Source: Streptacidiphilus fuscans (GTDB lineage: Bacteria; Actinomycetota; Actinomycetes; Streptomycetales; Streptomycetaceae). From it: a stretch of 64,000 nt of DNA. The notes under the pieces were generated by a model. It was not told where the DNA came from and did no database searches. It saw only the letters and a program-made list of their open reading frames with translations. Below are positions 17,491 to 25,389 of the stretch, piece by piece. Location of the stretch: the NCBI RefSeq assembly GCF_015690355.1, contig NZ_JADPRT010000010.1, forward strand, positions 62,001 to 126,000, given 5' to 3'. Within the stretch, counting starts at the first letter, position 1. Each line of letters starts with the position of its first letter. A program made the translations under genes and the position numbers.

Positions 17491-17526
17491 AGGGCGCGGC
17501 AGCCCGTCACCGAGCTGCCGCGCCCT
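17491..17526 (-). terminator. Hairpin after trpA
   Basis: A perfect 12-bp stem AGGGCGCGGCAG / CTGCCGCGCCCT with a 12-base loop lies 20 bp beyond the trpA stop and ends the trp operon. Confidence 0.8.
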
Positions 17527-17546
17527 GCGCGCGTGGTATCGCGTCG

Positions 17547-18356
17547 TTACCGCTTGCGGACCCCCTGGGCCAGCTCGGCGGCGAGCTCGCGGACCGCCTC
17601 GTAGCCTGCGTCCTCCGACGGAGCGTCAAGAATCCGCTGCACGAAGGCCGACCCGACGATCACACCGTCGGCGAAGGCGGCCACCTCGGCGGCCTGCTCC
17701 GCGTTGGAGACGCCCAGGCCGACGCAGACCGGCAGGTCCGTCGTCCGGCGGGTGCGCTCGACCAGGTCCTCGGCCATGGCGCCGACCTGGGTACGCGTCC
17801 CGGTCACGCCCATGACCGCCGCGGCGTAGACGAAGCCGGTGCCCTTGGCGGTGATCAGCGCCAGGCGCTGGTCCTGGCTGGACGGAGCGACGACGAAGAC
17901 CGTCGCCAGCCCGTGCTCGGCCGCCGCAGCGAGCCACTCGTCGGCCTCCTCGACCGGCAGGTCCGGCAGGATGCAGCCGACCCCGCCCGCCGCCGCCAGG
18001 TCCGCCGCGAAGCGGGCCTGACCGTAGCGGTCCACCGGGTTCCAGTAGGTCATCACCAGGATCGGCACGGTCGGGTTGGCCTCGGTGACCGCGCGGACCG
18101 TGGCCAGCACGTCCTTGATCCGGATGCCGTTGCGCAGCGCGATGTCGTCCGCGGTCTGGATGGTCGCGCCGTCCAGGACCGGGTCGCTGTGCGGCAGACC
18201 GATCTCGACCACGTCCGCACCGCCGTCGATCACCGCCTGCACGGCCTTGGCCGCGCCGGGGATGGTCGGGAAGCCGGCCGGGAGGTAGCTGATCAGCGCG
18301 GCCCGGTTCTCCGCCTTGGCGTTCGCCAGCGTCGTGGTGAGCAGGGCGTTGGTCAC
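17547..18356 (-). CDS. trpA: Tryptophan synthase alpha chain
   Basis: TrpA, 269 residues, a TIM barrel that cleaves indole-3-glycerol phosphate to indole and glyceraldehyde-3-phosphate and channels indole to TrpB. The catalytic acids are visible as Glu51 (DVVEIGLPHSDP) and Asp62 (VLDGATIQ). Normal length. Its GTG overlaps the trpB stop by 4 bp, so the subunits are coupled. Last gene of the trpC-trpM-trpB-trpA run. Confidence 0.97.
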   Translation of the reverse strand: MTNALLTTTLANAKAENRAALISYLPAGFPTIPGAAKAVQAVIDGGADVVEIGLPHSDPVLDGATIQTADDIALRNGIRIKDVLATVRAVTEANPTVPILVMTYWNPVDRYGQARFAADLAAAGGVGCILPDLPVEEADEWLAAAAEHGLATVFVVAPSSQDQRLALITAKGTGFVYAAAVMGVTGTRTQVGAMAEDLVERTRRTTDLPVCVGLGVSNAEQAAEVAAFADGVIVGSAFVQRILDAPSEDAGYEAVRELAAELAQGVRKR

Positions 18357-19591
18357 TGGGCACCACCGGAGGTCGCGTCAGAGGTCGAGTCGTCGAGCAG
18401 GCCGAAGTACTGCGCTGCGGTGTGCATGTCCTTGTCGCCACGACCGGACAGGTTGACCAGGATCACCGCGTCCGGGCCCAGCTCGCGGCCCAACTCCAGG
18501 GCCCCGGCGAGGGCGTGGGCGCTCTCGATGGCCGGGATGATGCCCTCCGTGCGCGAGAGCAGCCGCAGCGCGTTCATCGCGTCCGCGTCGGTGCACGGCC
18601 GGTACTCGGCGCGGCCGGAGTCCTTGAGGAAGGCGTGCTCCGGGCCGACACCCGGGTAGTCCAGACCGGCGGAGATCGAGTGCGACTCGATGGTCTGGCC
18701 GTCCTCGTCCTGCAGCACGTACGTGCGCGAGCCGTGCAGCACGCCCGGGTCGCCCTTGGTCAGGGTGGCCGCGTGCTTGGGCGTCTCCACGCCCTCACCG
18801 GCCGCCTCGATCCCGATCAGCCGGACCCCGGCGTCGGGGATGAAGTCGTAGAACGCGCCCATCGCGTTGGACCCGCCGCCCACGCAGGCGACGACGGCGT
18901 CGGGCAGCCGCCCGGTCCGCTCCTGCACCTGCTCGCGCGCCTCCTGGCCGATGACCCGGTGGAAGTCCCGGACCATCATCGGGAACGGGTGCGGCCCGGC
19001 CACGGTGCCGAAGAGGTAGTGCGTGTTGTCGACGTTGGCGACCCAATCGCGGAACGCCTCGTTGATCGCGTCCTTGAGCGTCCGGCTGCCGGACTTCACC
19101 GGCACGACCTCGGCGCCGAGCATCCGCATCCGGGCGACGTTCAGCGCCTGGCGCTGGGTGTCGACCTCGCCCATGTAGATGGTGCAGTCCATGCCGAAGA
19201 GCGCGGCGGCGGTGGCGGTGGCCACCCCGTGCTGACCTGCGCCGGTCTCGGCGATCAGGCGGGTCTTGCCCATCCGCCTGGTCAGCAGGGCCTGGCCGAG
19301 CACGTTGTTGATCTTGTGCGAGCCGGTGTGGTTCAGGTCCTCGCGCTTGAGCAGGATGCGGGCGCCGCCCGCCTCCGCGGAGAAGCGGTGCACGTCGGTG
19401 AGCGGGCTCGGGCGGCCGGTGTAGTCCTTGAGCAGGGTCGACAGCTCGGCGGCGAAGGCGGGATCGGCCTTGGCCTTCTCGTACTCGTCGGCCACCTGCT
19501 CCACGGCGGCGACGAGCGCCTCCGGGATGAAACGTCCGCCGTACGCGCCGAAGTAGCCGCGCGCGTCGGGGACGGATGTCACGTCGGACAT
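18353..19591 (-). CDS. trpB: Tryptophan synthase beta chain
   Basis: TrpB, 412 residues, the PLP enzyme that joins indole to serine to make tryptophan. The PLP lysine is Lys93 in NHTGSHKINN, and the phosphate-binding loop is GGGSNAMG (about 237-244). It is a normal TrpB1 that pairs with the coupled trpA. It begins with an ATG 42 bp after the small trpM gene. Confidence 0.97.
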   Translation of the reverse strand: MSDVTSVPDARGYFGAYGGRFIPEALVAAVEQVADEYEKAKADPAFAAELSTLLKDYTGRPSPLTDVHRFSAEAGGARILLKREDLNHTGSHKINNVLGQALLTRRMGKTRLIAETGAGQHGVATATAAALFGMDCTIYMGEVDTQRQALNVARMRMLGAEVVPVKSGSRTLKDAINEAFRDWVANVDNTHYLFGTVAGPHPFPMMVRDFHRVIGQEAREQVQERTGRLPDAVVACVGGGSNAMGAFYDFIPDAGVRLIGIEAAGEGVETPKHAATLTKGDPGVLHGSRTYVLQDEDGQTIESHSISAGLDYPGVGPEHAFLKDSGRAEYRPCTDADAMNALRLLSRTEGIIPAIESAHALAGALELGRELGPDAVILVNLSGRGDKDMHTAAQYFGLLDDSTSDATSGGAQ

Positions 19592-19633
19592 GGGTGTTCC
19601 CTTGTGAAGGTATGCGTGAAGAGAAGATGGGGG

Positions 19634-19819
19634 TCAACTGGGACGGCTGGCGTGGCGCGTACGCTGCCATCGCCGCCCAGGAACCTGACCGGGCTCCGCA
19701 CCGATCACATACCGAACCCGTCGCCCCAACACACGCCTTGCCGGCGCACGACACCCACGCGGCTTGCAGCCACGCTGCAGGCCGGCGTACCCGGGCTGGT
19801 GGGGGGAACGGGGGGTCAC
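19634..19819 (-). CDS. trpM: Small tryptophan-operon protein TrpM (TrpX)
   Basis: A 61-residue basic protein between trpC and trpB, where streptomycetes carry the small gene first called trpX and later trpM. The centre holds RGCKPRGCRAPARRV and RRVRYVIGAEPGQVPG, a Cys/Arg-rich block that I recognise as typical of this family. Starts from a GTG at 19819; no strong ribosome-binding site is visible. TrpM is reported to modulate tryptophan synthesis and development in S. coelicolor. The identification rests on position and on remembered sequence, so a database match is needed. A large repeat separates it from trpC. Confidence 0.65.
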   Translation of the reverse strand: MTPRSPHQPGYAGLQRGCKPRGCRAPARRVLGRRVRYVIGAEPGQVPGRRWQRTRHASRPS

Positions 19820-19851
19820 GGGACGATCATATCCGGTTGCTGCCGCAGATC

Positions 19852-20023
19852 GTTGCACTATCCAGGGGCGCGGGGACTCTGCACGTGGCCTGCCGGGCAA
19901 CGCCCAGGGGCGCGGGGAACTGCGCGACAAGCCACCCACGAATGTGGAACCCCGAACGTTCAGGGCCATCCGCTCATCAGTGGTTCGTCGCGCAGTTCCC
20001 CGCGCCCCCAGAGGTAGTGCAAC
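19852..20023. repeat. Dispersed palindromic repeat, copy A (inside trp operon)
   Basis: Outer ends GTTGCACTA (19852-19860) and TAGTGCAAC (20015-20023) are exact complements. Inside lie GGGGCGCGGGGAACTGCG-type arms that can fold on TCGCGCAGTTCCCCGCGCCC. The left arm is present twice (from 19863 and from 19905). An inner block CAGGGCCATCCGC is shared, in reverse orientation, with copies B and C. It fills the gap between trpC and trpM. Confidence 0.75.
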
Positions 20024-20040
20024 GTCCCCAGAGCCGAGAC

Positions 20041-20847
20041 TTACCGCCCGTGCCGCAGCGCGGGGTGCGCGCCTGCCGCGACGAGGTCCGCGACCGCGGA
20101 CTTGGGGTCCTTGCCCGTGACGAGGGACTCGCCGACGAGGACCGCGTCCGCGCCCTCGTTCGCGTAGGCGATCAGGTCGTGGGGGCCGCGGACGCCGGAC
20201 TCGGCGACCTTGAGGACGTTCGACGGGATCGCGTGCGCCACCTGCGCAAAGGTGTTGCGGTCGACCTCGAGGGTCTTCAGGTTCCGCGCGTTGACGCCGA
20301 TGATCCGCGCGCCGGCGTCGACCGCGCGAGCGATCTCCTCCTCGTCGTGGACCTCGACCAGCGGGGTCAGGCCGATCGACTCGGCGCGCTCGATCAGCGA
20401 GACGAGGGCCGGCTGCTCCAGCGCGGCGACGATCAGCAGGGCCAGGTCGGCCCCGTACGCACGGGCCTCCCACAGCTGGTAGGCGGTGACGATGAAGTCC
20501 TTGCGCAGGACCGCCGTGTCCACCGCTGCGCGGACCGCCTTGAGGTCGGCGAGGGAGCCGCCGAAGCGCCGCTGCTCGGTCAGCACGGAGATCGCGGCGG
20601 CGCCGCCCGCCGCGTAGTCCGCGGCCAGCGCGGCCGGGTCGGCAATCGCGGCCAGCGCGCCCTTGGAGGGGCTGGAGCGCTTGACCTCGCAGATGACGGC
20701 GACGCCCTCGCCGCCCAGCGCGGCCACGCCGTCCTTCGCCTCGGGGGCCTTGGCGGCCAGCTCCTTGAGCTCGTCCAGCGACACCTGCGACTGACGCTCG
20801 GCGAGGTCCTCACGGACACCGGCGATGATCTCGTCGAGCACGCTCAC
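20041..20847 (-). CDS. trpC: Indole-3-glycerol phosphate synthase
   Basis: TrpC, 268 residues, a TIM barrel that closes the indole ring of 1-(o-carboxyphenylamino)-1-deoxyribulose phosphate. Catalytic residues are visible: Glu54 and Lys56 in CEVKRSSPSKG, Lys115 region (VLRKDFIV), and Glu in VAESGV. There is no fused TrpF; that step is supplied by PriA in the his operon. A 195-bp upstream gap with nested inverted repeats suggests its own regulated promoter. Confidence 0.97.
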   Translation of the reverse strand: MSVLDEIIAGVREDLAERQSQVSLDELKELAAKAPEAKDGVAALGGEGVAVICEVKRSSPSKGALAAIADPAALAADYAAGGAAAISVLTEQRRFGGSLADLKAVRAAVDTAVLRKDFIVTAYQLWEARAYGADLALLIVAALEQPALVSLIERAESIGLTPLVEVHDEEEIARAVDAGARIIGVNARNLKTLEVDRNTFAQVAHAIPSNVLKVAESGVRGPHDLIAYANEGADAVLVGESLVTGKDPKSAVADLVAAGAHPALRHGR

Positions 20848-20888
20848 TCGGGCGCCCCCTTCAGTGGGAAATTCCTCGGATCGGACGT

Positions 20889-20930
20889 CACCGGTTCAGC
20901 TCGGCTTCCGACAACTGTCGGATTCCGGTG
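20889..20930 (-). promoter_or_regulatory. Nested inverted repeats upstream of trpC
   Basis: A perfect palindrome TCCGACA-AC-TGTCGGA (20907-20922) sits inside a second pair CACCGG / CCGGTG (20889-20894 / 20925-20930). It lies 42-83 bp before the trpC start, so it could be an operator or, in RNA, a leader hairpin. Confidence 0.45.
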
Positions 20931-21042
20931 TTCGATGAACTGGCTCGATGGTATCCGTCCTGCCTGTTCAACCCCGCATCGAGCACATCCGGGTCTCGCC
21001 AGCCGGACACGATCGACAGGCCCGTGACCTGCTCAGACCCGC

Positions 21043-21492
21043 TCAGGGAGCAAGAAACGCGCCGGTGGGAAGGTTGCGCAGGACGGTGAACGCGAGGACG
21101 ACGGCGAGCAGCGCGAGCGTCCCCGTACGGCCCAACCGGGGCTGCGGGCGCGGCAGTCCGCGCACCTCATGGGAGGCCCAGAGGACCAGGCCGCCGAGCA
21201 GCGCGGCGCAGAAGGCGACGCCGAGCGCGTTGTCGTGGAGCGCGCCCGCCAGATCGCCGCGGGTCAGCGCGTGCACGGCGCGCAGGCCGCCGCAGCCGGG
21301 GCACCACCAGCCGGTGATCCGCAGGAAGGGGCAGACCGGGTAGTGGCCGGGCTGGTTGGGGTCCACCACGGCCACATAGCCGGTGGCCGCGGCCGTGCCG
21401 CCGATCATCGCCAGGGGCACGGCAAGCCTCCGGCCCAGTGACGGCAGTGGCGGTGCTGACTGCGACACGGGCACGGAGGCCGAAGAAGTCAT
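21043..21492 (-). CDS. DUF2752 family membrane protein
   Basis: A 149-residue protein with three predicted membrane segments. It carries the DUF2752 marker CPGCGGLRAVHAL preceded by CPF, giving three cysteines near the membrane face. Function is unknown. Its place between hisI-trpE and trpC is conserved in streptomycetes as I recall. It lies 114 bp downstream of the HGxxPAAW gene and 195 bp before trpC. Confidence 0.85.
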   Translation of the reverse strand: MTSSASVPVSQSAPPLPSLGRRLAVPLAMIGGTAAATGYVAVVDPNQPGHYPVCPFLRITGWWCPGCGGLRAVHALTRGDLAGALHDNALGVAFCAALLGGLVLWASHEVRGLPRPQPRLGRTGTLALLAVVLAFTVLRNLPTGAFLAP

Positions 21493-21563
21493 ACGGCGAT
21501 TCTCACGCGGCGCGGGCGCCGGTCCCGGTAGGGACCCGCCGCGCCCGTGGAATCGAGGAGCTG

Positions 21564-21615
21564 CTCAGACGGAAGCTCTCAGACGGAAGCTCTCGGACGG
21601 AACGGGTCAGACGGA
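21564..21615. repeat. 14-bp tandem repeat, about four units
   Basis: The unit TCAGACGGAAGCTC starts at 21564 and 21578 (exact), with degenerate units at 21592 and 21606; period is exactly 14 bp. The last unit overlaps the stop codon of the HGxxPAAW gene. It lies in the untranslated gap before DUF2752. Confidence 0.8.
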
Positions 21616-21867
21616 GACGCCGTTGTTGACCGGCTCCCGCTTCACCATCGGGTCGACGATGCTCGCGTGCGTGCTCGGCTTCTTGCCGAAGCCCGCGGCG
21701 GACATCATCTTGCCGACCACCGCGCCCGCGGCGGCGACGACCAGGCCGACGGCGACCAGGATCGGCGACGGCATGACCATCCCGACAGCCGCGACGAAGA
21801 AACCCACAAATGAGACGCCGACTGCGGTCCAGGCGGCCGTGGTGGATCCGTGGGAGTTTGCCGACAT
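21607..21867 (-). CDS. HGxxPAAW family small membrane protein
   Basis: An 86-residue protein. It opens with HGSTTAAWTAV (residues 6-16), a variant of the HGxxPAAW signature, followed by two membrane segments (about 13-33 and 36-55) and a short polar tail. Function unknown; the family is known from actinobacterial trp regions. The start ATG is followed by a typical short N-terminus, and the gene lies 71 bp after the TIGR02234 gene. Confidence 0.8.
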   Translation of the reverse strand: MSANSHGSTTAAWTAVGVSFVGFFVAAVGMVMPSPILVAVGLVVAAAGAVVGKMMSAAGFGKKPSTHASIVDPMVKREPVNNGVSV

Positions 21868-21938
21868 TACTGCTCCTCGTTCATAGGACTCTCCCGCCCG
21901 GGAGAGTTCTCCAGGTCCATTGTCCCGTATCGCCCGGG

Positions 21939-22610
21939 TCAGCCTGCAGTGGGGTCCTCACCCCGGTCCAGAGCCTTCCAGAGATCGGCCGGGGAGCCGG
22001 ACGGTTCCGCCGCGGCCGAGCGCTTCGGGCGGGCCTGCTTGGCGCCCGCCGGGGCGTCGTAGCGTGCGGACATGCCCGGCCAGGCGGCGCCCTTGGCGAT
22101 CGTCAGCACACCGGCCAGCACCAGCAGCACCCCGCCGAGCACGGCGACCCACGGCCAGGCCGAGTCGGAGATCCCGGTGGCGCTGACGTTCGCCAGCCCT
22201 ATCGCGCGGGCGGCCTTGGCGTCCAGCGCCGAGCTGCCCGAGTTCGCCATCGCCGCGACCGCCGTGTACGCCGCGCCCGCGCCCGCCAGCGCGACGAGCC
22301 CGCCGAGCAAAGCCCGCGCCTTGCCGCGCACCGCGAAGACCGCGACCACCGAGGCCAGCCCGACCAGCGCCATCGCACCGGGCAGGCCGCTGACCTCGCC
22401 GCCGTCGGCGGTCACCGTCCGCGTCACGCCCTGGGCCTGGACCTGGCCGGAGACCCAGCCCTGCCCGGCCGCGACCAGCAGCAGCGCCGCCCCGAGGACC
22501 GAGAGCAGCAGCGTCACCGCGAGAGTGCGACGGCTGCCGGACCGGGACGGGGCGGGAGTTGCGGGGTCGGCGGCTGCGGAGTCCGGTGGGGTGGGCGCTT
22601 CGGGGTTCAC
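21939..22610 (-). CDS. Trp-operon-associated membrane protein (TIGR02234 family)
   Basis: A 223-residue protein with four membrane segments (about 28-50, 78-98, 104-124, 156-176 regions) matching the actinobacterial family TIGR02234, found next to trpE. The open frame runs further upstream inside trpE, but the GTG at 22610 overlaps the trpE stop by 4 bp (GTGA), the usual coupling arrangement, and starts a sensible protein. The tail is Lys/Arg/Ser-rich and cytoplasmic. Function unknown; co-translation with trpE hints at a role in tryptophan supply or transport. Confidence 0.82.
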   Translation of the reverse strand: MNPEAPTPPDSAAADPATPAPSRSGSRRTLAVTLLLSVLGAALLLVAAGQGWVSGQVQAQGVTRTVTADGGEVSGLPGAMALVGLASVVAVFAVRGKARALLGGLVALAGAGAAYTAVAAMANSGSSALDAKAARAIGLANVSATGISDSAWPWVAVLGGVLLVLAGVLTIAKGAAWPGMSARYDAPAGAKQARPKRSAAAEPSGSPADLWKALDRGEDPTAG

Positions 22611-24175
22611 CGCTCCAGTGTGCCCTGCGCCTCCGACGCGACCGGACGCAGGGTGGCCGCCGAGGCGACCGCACGCAGGACCGCCGCCGCCTTGTTGCGG
22701 CACTCCGCGTCCTCGTTCTCGGGCACCGAGTCGGCCACGACCCCGGCCCCCGCCTGGACGTAGGCCTTGCCGTCGCGGATCAGGGCGGTCCGGATGGCGA
22801 TGGCGGTGTCCGCGTCCCCGGCGAAGTCGAAGTAGCCGACGCAGCCGCCGTACAGGCCGCGACGGGTCGGCTCCAGCTCCTCGATGATCTGCATGGCGCG
22901 CGGCTTGGGCGCCCCCGAGAGCGTCCCGGCCGGGAAGCACGCGGTCAGCACGTCGAAGGCGCTCTTCTCCGGGGCGACCTTGCCGGTGACGGTCGAGACG
23001 ATGTGCATGACGTGGCTGTAGCGCTCGATCGTCATGAAGTCGACGACCTCGACGCTTCCGGGCGCACAGACCCGGCCGAGGTCGTTGCGGCCGAGGTCGA
23101 CCAGCATCAGGTGCTCGGCCCGCTCCTTCGGGTCGGCCATCAGCTCGGCGGCGAGTTCCGCGTCGTGCTCGGGCGAGGTGCCGCGCGGGCGGGTCCCGGC
23201 GATCGGGTGCACCATCGCCTCTCCGGCCTCGACCTTCACCAGCGCCTCCGGGCTGGAGCCGACCACGTCGAACGGCAGGCCACCCGGCTCGGCCGCGGCG
23301 AAGCGGAAGAGGTACATGTACGGGCTGGGGTTGGTGGTCCGCAGCACCCGGTAGACGTCGAGCGCGCTGGCCGGGCAGTCCACCTCGAACCGCTGCGAGG
23401 GCACCACCTGGAACGCCTCGCCCGCGCGGATCCGCTCCTTCACCGTCTCCACCGCCGCCCGGTACGGCGCGCCGCCGAACGGCGAGACCGCCTCGACGGA
23501 GGTGACCGGCGTCAGCGTCGCGGCCCCGATGTCGGCGGGGCGGCCGAAGTCGGCGGTCATCGCGTCGAGTCGGGCGACCGCGTCGGCGTAGGCCGCGTCG
23601 ACGCCGGTCGGCTGGTCGTCGCGGTTGACCGCGTTGGCGATCAGCAGGACGGAGCCGTCCTTGTGGTCCAGCACGGCGAGGTCGTCCGCGAAGAGCATGG
23701 TCAGCTCGGGCAGCCCGAGGTCGTCGGGCGTGAGGTCGGGCAGCTTCTCCAACCGGCGGACGATGTCGTAGCCGAGGTAGCCGACCATGCCGCCGGTGAA
23801 CGGCGGCAACTCGCCACCCTGGTGCAGGTCGCGCGGCCCGCGCAGGGCCTCGATGGTCGCCCGCAGTACGGCCAGCGGATCACCCTCGGTCGGCACCCCG
23901 ACGGGCGGCGTCCCGAGCCAGCGCGCGTTGCCGTCGGCCCCGACGGTCAGGGACGCGCTGCAGCGCACGCCGACGAACGAGTACCGCGACCAGTGGCGCC
24001 CCTGCTCCGCGCTCTCCAGCAGGAAGGTGTTCGGCCGCTCCCCCGCGAGCTTGCGGTAGACGCCGACGGGCGTGTCCCCGTCGGCGAGCAACCGCCGCGT
24101 CACCGGGATCACCCGGCGATCCACGGCGAGCTTGCGGAAGGTGTCGAGATCGGGGGAGACGCTACCGCTGGTCAT
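22607..24175 (-). CDS. trpE: Anthranilate synthase component I
   Basis: TrpE, 522 residues, converts chorismate to anthranilate using ammonia from a TrpG partner, which is not encoded here. The feedback-site motif LLES lies at 52-55, and the chorismate-binding C-terminal domain has HPIAGTRPRG and GGCVGYFDF. It is a stand-alone component I, not a TrpEG fusion. It follows hisI by 44 bp with no terminator, so histidine and tryptophan genes share a transcript. No Trp-rich leader peptide was seen upstream. Confidence 0.96.
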   Translation of the reverse strand: MTSGSVSPDLDTFRKLAVDRRVIPVTRRLLADGDTPVGVYRKLAGERPNTFLLESAEQGRHWSRYSFVGVRCSASLTVGADGNARWLGTPPVGVPTEGDPLAVLRATIEALRGPRDLHQGGELPPFTGGMVGYLGYDIVRRLEKLPDLTPDDLGLPELTMLFADDLAVLDHKDGSVLLIANAVNRDDQPTGVDAAYADAVARLDAMTADFGRPADIGAATLTPVTSVEAVSPFGGAPYRAAVETVKERIRAGEAFQVVPSQRFEVDCPASALDVYRVLRTTNPSPYMYLFRFAAAEPGGLPFDVVGSSPEALVKVEAGEAMVHPIAGTRPRGTSPEHDAELAAELMADPKERAEHLMLVDLGRNDLGRVCAPGSVEVVDFMTIERYSHVMHIVSTVTGKVAPEKSAFDVLTACFPAGTLSGAPKPRAMQIIEELEPTRRGLYGGCVGYFDFAGDADTAIAIRTALIRDGKAYVQAGAGVVADSVPENEDAECRNKAAAVLRAVASAATLRPVASEAQGTLER

Positions 24176-24219
24176 GCGTCGGAGCGTACCGGCTCACCGG
24201 CTCACGCCGGGGCCACCGC

Positions 24220-24597
24220 TCACGCCGTGGTGACCGGCAGCTGCCCGGCGTCGAAGCAGGTCCGGTCCCCGGTGTGGCAGGCGGCGCCGTGCTGGTCGAC
24301 CTTGACCAGAAGGGTGTCGCCGTCGCAGTCGACGGCAACGGACTTGACCACCTGCACGTGGCCGGAGGTGTCGCCCTTGACCCAGTACTCGGACCGGCTG
24401 CGGCTCCAGTAGGTGCAGCGTCCGGTGGTGAGGGTGCGATGCAGCGCCTCGTCGTCCATCCAGCCCATCATCAGCACTTCGCCCGTGTCGTACTGCTGGG
24501 CGATGGCGGGGACCAGCCCGTTCGCATCCCGCTTGAGCCGTACGGCGACGGCGGGATCGAGATCGGTGGTGTGGGGGACGGCAGGTGAGGCGGACAT
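24220..24597 (-). CDS. hisI: Phosphoribosyl-AMP cyclohydrolase
   Basis: HisI, 125 residues, opens the purine ring of PR-AMP in step three of histidine synthesis. Metal sites are visible: the Mg(II) site DCDGD (about 88-92) and zinc cysteines in AACHTGDRTCF. It is the stand-alone cyclohydrolase without a HisE domain. It sits with trpE rather than with the main his operon 6 kb away. A GATAAT -10 box ends six bases before the ATG, which predicts a leaderless mRNA. Confidence 0.96.
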   Translation of the reverse strand: MSASPAVPHTTDLDPAVAVRLKRDANGLVPAIAQQYDTGEVLMMGWMDDEALHRTLTTGRCTYWSRSRSEYWVKGDTSGHVQVVKSVAVDCDGDTLLVKVDQHGAACHTGDRTCFDAGQLPVTTA

Positions 24598-24603
24598 GCG
24601 TTC

Positions 24604-24609
24604 ATTATC
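24604..24609 (-). promoter_or_regulatory. -10 box for hisI-trpE, probably leaderless
   Basis: GATAAT on the minus strand with six bases to the hisI ATG; transcription would start at or next to the start codon. No convincing -35 is seen, and that region is the outer end of repeat copy B. Confidence 0.5.
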
Positions 24610-24620
24610 CGCGACGAGCC

Positions 24621-24738
24621 AGTTGCACTACTCAGGGGCGCGGGGAACTGCGCGAACAACCACCCTGTGCGGATGGCCCTGCGCATTCGGTGCTCCACCT
24701 GAGTGGGTGGCTCGTCGCGCAGTTCCCCGCGCCCCTGG
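24621..24738. repeat. Dispersed palindromic repeat, copy B
   Basis: AGTTGCACTA at the left end, then a 22-bp arm (24634-24655, beginning AGGGGCGCGGGGAACTG) that is perfectly complementary to 24715-24736. The loop holds GTGCGGATGGCCCTG, shared with copy C and, inverted, with copy A. It lies between the divergent hisI and septum-domain genes, an unusual place for a terminator-like structure. Confidence 0.8.
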
Positions 24739-24794
24739 AGGTGCCACTGGACGCCCTCTGTCCAGCACAGGTCGCACCCTGCATCCTGTTCCCC

Positions 24795-25361
24795 ATGACG
24801 CTCCTCGGGGGAACGCGCAGTGCACGGATCAGGCTGGCCGCAGGCCTTCTCGCTGTGCTGGTCGTGGTCGGGATCGCGGTCACGCTCGCCCTCCAGGCCA
24901 AGCCGCCGAAAGCCCTCGCCCAGCCGAAGCCCACACCGTCGCCCTCCCCCACGAAGGCGACGCCCACCCCCACACCAAGCCCCACCCCCTCCCTCCCGAA
25001 CACCTTCGCCTACATCTCGCTCCAGCCGGGCGACTGCTTCGACTCCCCCGCCTTCACCCGCACGCTCCCCCTCCTCGCGAAGCGCCCCTGCACCGCTCCC
25101 CATGACGCGGAGGTCACCCAGCTGGCCACGCTCCCCTCCGGCCTGACCTCCTATCCGGCGATCCTCAGCCGCGCGCTGGCGCTCTGCGAGCCGATCGACG
25201 CCGCCGCCTACCGCAGGCAGACGGACCAGACCGCCCTGCAGTACTACGAGCTCTATCCGACCCTCGCCGACTACGACGGCGGTCGACATACCGTCACCTG
25301 TGCTCTGTCCGGAGGGAGTTACCAGGGCGCGCGGAAACTCACCGCTCCCCTCCGGAACTGA
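24795..25361 (+). CDS. Septum-formation-domain membrane protein
   Basis: A 188-residue protein with one membrane segment (about 14-33), a Pro/Thr/Ser linker (about 40-68), then an extracytoplasmic domain with PGDCFDS and CTAPHDAEV, the cysteine and CxxPHxxEV features of the actinobacterial septum-formation domain (PF13845). Role of the domain is not well known. The ATG at 24795 is preferred; the longer upstream frame runs through the repeat. A 19-bp inverted repeat CTGGAC-N7-GTCCAG (24747-24765) lies just before the gene. Confidence 0.78.
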   Translation: MTLLGGTRSARIRLAAGLLAVLVVVGIAVTLALQAKPPKALAQPKPTPSPSPTKATPTPTPSPTPSLPNTFAYISLQPGDCFDSPAFTRTLPLLAKRPCTAPHDAEVTQLATLPSGLTSYPAILSRALALCEPIDAAAYRRQTDQTALQYYELYPTLADYDGGRHTVTCALSGGSYQGARKLTAPLRN

Positions 25362-25389
25362 TCCCTGCCCCCCGCCGTACCCTTGGGCC

